Assembly: GCA_002315535.1 (NCBI GenBank)
Contig: DCHA01000017.1
Span: 20,466 to 28,715 of the forward strand
DNA length: 8,250 nucleotides
Direction of reading: 5' to 3'
From: Firmicutes bacterium UBA1764
GTDB lineage: Bacteria > Bacillota > Clostridia > Peptostreptococcales > Anaerovoracaceae
Below the pieces are notes generated by a model. It did not search any database. It was not told the DNA's origin and worked only from the letters and a program-made list of their open reading frames with translations. The position numbers were made by a program, and so were the translations under genes. The first letter of the stretch is position 1, and the number at the start of each line of letters is the position of its first letter. This document shows positions 6,627 to 8,250 of the stretch, one piece after another.

Positions 6627-7396
6627 AAAAAGTATTTGTTTTTCCTGAATGCAGCGACAAGCTCGCTGACATTCTTCATAAATGTGATTGCGAAATATTA
6701 AAAACGTTTTCAGACGATGCGGACTATGTTATTTCTGTTGGCGGAGACGGAACCTTTCTCAGAGCATGCAAGGCTATGGGCTTTTCCAATACCCCTATTC
6801 TCGGAATAAACACCGGACATTTAGGCTTTTTTACCATGCTTTCTCCGAACCAGCTTGATTTGCTTCCGTCAATAATAAATGACCAAAACTATTCACTCCA
6901 GGAGTATAAGCTGATAAATACCTATGTTGAAACAGATACTCACGCTTTTAATATTACTCCGGCATTAAACGACGTTCAGGTTCGCCATTGGAAAAGCACT
7001 CTGATTCATTTAAAAATATATGTTGGCGACAAGTATATCGAAAACTTCAACGGTGATGGCATACTTGTATCATCAGCCGCAGGAAGCACAGCATATAATT
7101 ATTCACTAAAAGGAAGTGTAGTAGACCCCAGAGTTGAGCTACTTCAGGTAACACCTATAGCTCCGGCAAACAATGCCGCATACAGAAGCTTAATGTCCAG
7201 TATTATCTTGCCTCCGGAGCAGCACATCGTAATTGAGCCACAGGCCGAAAATGAAGCGGTTGTAATTGCTGATGGAAAAGAAACACAGGCGAAAAATATT
7301 AGAAAAATAAGCATGTGGCTGTCTGACAAGTCAATTCGACTGGTAAGAACATCTGATTATGATTTCTGGGCTGAAGTAAAAGATAAAATGCTTTAG
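6623..7396 (+). CDS. nadK: NAD kinase, YjbN/NadF-like
   Basis: The 257-residue protein should phosphorylate NAD to NADP using ATP or polyphosphate in the cytoplasm. Diagnostic motifs are GGDGT 40-44 with the catalytic Asp D42, NTGHLGF 63-69, ALND 114-117 (NAD-binding Asn-Asp, where B. subtilis YjbN has Asn-Glu), GDG 144-146 and the glycine-rich SAAGSTAYNYS 151-161, followed by VTPIAP 176-181. The C-terminal FW plus VKD pattern resembles the end of B. subtilis YjbN rather than the longer YtdI type. A good ribosome-binding site (GAGG 6611-6614, eight bases before ATG) supports the start. The gene is divergent from the c-di-GMP gene and is not in the tlyA-nadK-argR-recN neighbourhood where clostridial nadK is often found, so it may be one of two NAD kinases in the genome. 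No clear terminator follows. Confidence 0.94.
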   Translation: MKKVFVFPECSDKLADILHKCDCEILKTFSDDADYVISVGGDGTFLRACKAMGFSNTPILGINTGHLGFFTMLSPNQLDLLPSIINDQNYSLQEYKLINTYVETDTHAFNITPALNDVQVRHWKSTLIHLKIYVGDKYIENFNGDGILVSSAAGSTAYNYSLKGSVVDPRVELLQVTPIAPANNAAYRSLMSSIILPPEQHIVIEPQAENEAVVIADGKETQAKNIRKISMWLSDKSIRLVRTSDYDFWAEVKDKML

Positions 7397-7460
7397 CACA
7401 CTATAACATTCAAGAATAACCATTATTCATACGGAATATGTATGAGTACTATTGTGACTA

Positions 7461-7466
7461 TATAAT
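7461..7466 (+). promoter_or_regulatory. Candidate -10 box in the gap before the crotonase gene
   Basis: TATAAT matches the consensus exactly, but there is no recognisable -35 hexamer or TGn extension, and the 135-base gap is so AT-rich that such a hexamer is expected by chance. TATAGT at 7502-7507 is an alternative. If 7461-7466 is used, the leader would be about 60 bases. The gap also contains a short AT-only inverted repeat (7414-7428) that is too weak to be called a terminator. Confidence 0.25.
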
Positions 7467-7520
7467 AATTGTTGAAGAAGTAATTCTGATAATAGTTAAA
7501 GTATAGTCTTTTATTTTATA

Positions 7521-7525
7521 AGGAG
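7521..7525 (+). promoter_or_regulatory. Strong ribosome-binding site of the crotonase-like gene
   Basis: AGGAG, continuing as AGGAGA, lies six bases before ATG 7532-7534 and is the best Shine-Dalgarno in the window. It fixes the start at this ATG rather than the in-frame ATG six codons later, and fits a gene that is strongly translated. Confidence 0.8.
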
Positions 7526-7531
7526 AATCAA

Positions 7532-8250
7532 ATGGAAAACAACAAACCAATGGCAGATTATGTCAAGCTCCCGGAACTCGAAGAATACAAAGAATGGTTT
7601 AAGGATTTTGCAGATCTTTATCGTGAAGATGGCATCCTCCAGGTAACCTGGAAAACACTTGATCACCAGATGTATCACAGTGGAATGTCCCACAGAGCTA
7701 TTGGACAGCTTGCAAGAGTAATCGGTTCAGACTGGAAAAATGAAATCATCATTTTCACACACATTGGCGACACATGGATGATCGAATCCGATCCTAACGG
7801 TTGGGAAACATATTCACAGCTTCCTACACAGAGATTCCAGCACCAGTACTTCGACGATACAAACCTCTTCAAGAATATGGTATTTGATATCGACGTTCCT
7901 ACAATCGGAGCAATCCCTGGACCTGGTTTCCACTGGGATAGCGCAATGCTTGCTGATGTAACAATTTGCACAGACGACACAGTTATGGAAGTTCCTCATG
8001 GTCAGGGCGGACTCGTTCCTGGTGACGGAATGGGTATGCTTTGCCAGTTCTACATGGGCGCAAAGAGAGGTAACTACTACCTTTCAACAACAAGACAGTT
8101 CGATGCTAAGGAAATGCTCGACTTCGGTATGGTTTCTGAAGTTGTTGCTAAGGGCAAGGCTGTTGAAAGAGCATGGGAAATCGCACGTATGTGGAAGAAG
8201 ATGTCCTATGAAAACAGAACTATCATGGCTAACCTCATGAAGAGACCTCT
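7532..8250 (+). CDS. Crotonase-superfamily protein resembling 6-oxocamphor hydrolase, C-terminus cut by the window edge
   Basis: The frame is open for 239 codons and runs off the right edge. It has the crotonase fold pattern, but the usual enoyl-CoA hydratase signatures are replaced. At the oxyanion region it reads IPGPGFHWD (128-136). At the second active-site loop it reads VPHGQGGLVPGDG (154-166), followed by GAKRGNYYLSTTRQFDAKEMLDFGMVSEV in outline (176-204). This aligns well by eye with 6-oxocamphor hydrolase, whose catalytic H122, H145 and D154 correspond to H134, H156 and D165 with nearly identical spacing (22 and 9 versus 23 and 9). The two glutamates of typical hydratases are not evident. 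Known relatives cleave cyclic beta-diketones by a retro-Claisen hydrolysis without CoA; the natural substrate here is unknown. Codons favour C-ending choices (Phe TTC 8 of 11), unlike nadK. Ordinary enoyl-CoA hydratase/isomerase annotation is the main alternative. Confidence 0.8.
   Translation, partial: MENNKPMADYVKLPELEEYKEWFKDFADLYREDGILQVTWKTLDHQMYHSGMSHRAIGQLARVIGSDWKNEIIIFTHIGDTWMIESDPNGWETYSQLPTQRFQHQYFDDTNLFKNMVFDIDVPTIGAIPGPGFHWDSAMLADVTICTDDTVMEVPHGQGGLVPGDGMGMLCQFYMGAKRGNYYLSTTRQFDAKEMLDFGMVSEVVAKGKAVERAWEIARMWKKMSYENRTIMANLMKRP

Noticed and set aside
7414..7428. Short inverted repeat GAATAA-CCA-TTATTC after nadK, considered as a terminator
   Set aside because: The stem is six bases with a single G-C pair at its base and no T-run follows, so it is too weak for an intrinsic terminator.
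7438..7506. A 22-codon ORF in the nadK-crotonase gap encoding a hydrophobic, Ile/Val-rich peptide
   Set aside because: It has no usable ribosome-binding site, and its composition follows from the AT-rich DNA. A chance frame is the simplest explanation.
7675..7980. Overlapping minus-strand frames opposite the crotonase gene (also at 7511-7693 and 7814-7999)
   Set aside because: The plus-strand frame has a strong ribosome-binding site and conserved catalytic motifs. The minus-strand frames have neither.

Overview
The window looks like a stretch of chromosome from a low-to-moderate-GC, Gram-positive anaerobe of the Clostridia, most likely a Lachnospiraceae member of the Butyrivibrio type. This is inferred from gene style only: a cobalamin-dependent methionine synthase whose reactivation domain is a separate gene, a large membrane GGDEF-EAL protein, a short Firmicutes-type NAD kinase, and AT-rich extended -10 promoters.

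Left half, minus strand (1-3656): a compact methionine / one-carbon operon transcribed right to left in the order metF (5,10-methylenetetrahydrofolate reductase), a stand-alone methionine synthase reactivation-domain protein, and metH (cobalamin-dependent methionine synthase, cut by the left edge just inside its B12-binding domain). The junctions are a one-base TAATG overlap and a two-base gap, so translation is probably coupled. MetF makes 5-methyl-THF, MetH uses it to methylate homocysteine, and the small protein is expected to rescue oxidised cob(II)alamin on MetH.

Centre, minus strand (3720-6485): a 921-residue predicted cyclic-di-GMP enzyme with an N-terminal multi-pass membrane domain, an SGDEF-variant GGDEF domain without the inhibitory site, an EAL domain with all expected catalytic residues, and a C-terminal PAS-like tail. 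Only 63 bases, with no visible terminator or SAM/B12 riboswitch, separate it from metF, so read-through into the met operon is possible.

Divergent control region (6486-6622): two back-to-back extended -10 promoters form the arms of an 11-bp inverted repeat (10/11 matches). They would drive the c-di-GMP gene leftward and the NAD kinase rightward. A 12-codon leader ORF ends in an ATGA overlap with nadK.

Right part, plus strand (6623-8250): nadK (YjbN/NadF-like NAD kinase), a 135-base AT-rich gap with a strong ribosome-binding site, and the first 239 codons of a crotonase-superfamily protein. The latter resembles 6-oxocamphor hydrolase-type C-C hydrolases rather than ordinary enoyl-CoA hydratases, and is cut by the right edge. 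No tRNA, rRNA, CRISPR array, insertion sequence or phage gene was seen. The least ordinary items are the crotonase homologue, the shared promoter palindrome and the architecture of the GGDEF-EAL-PAS protein.
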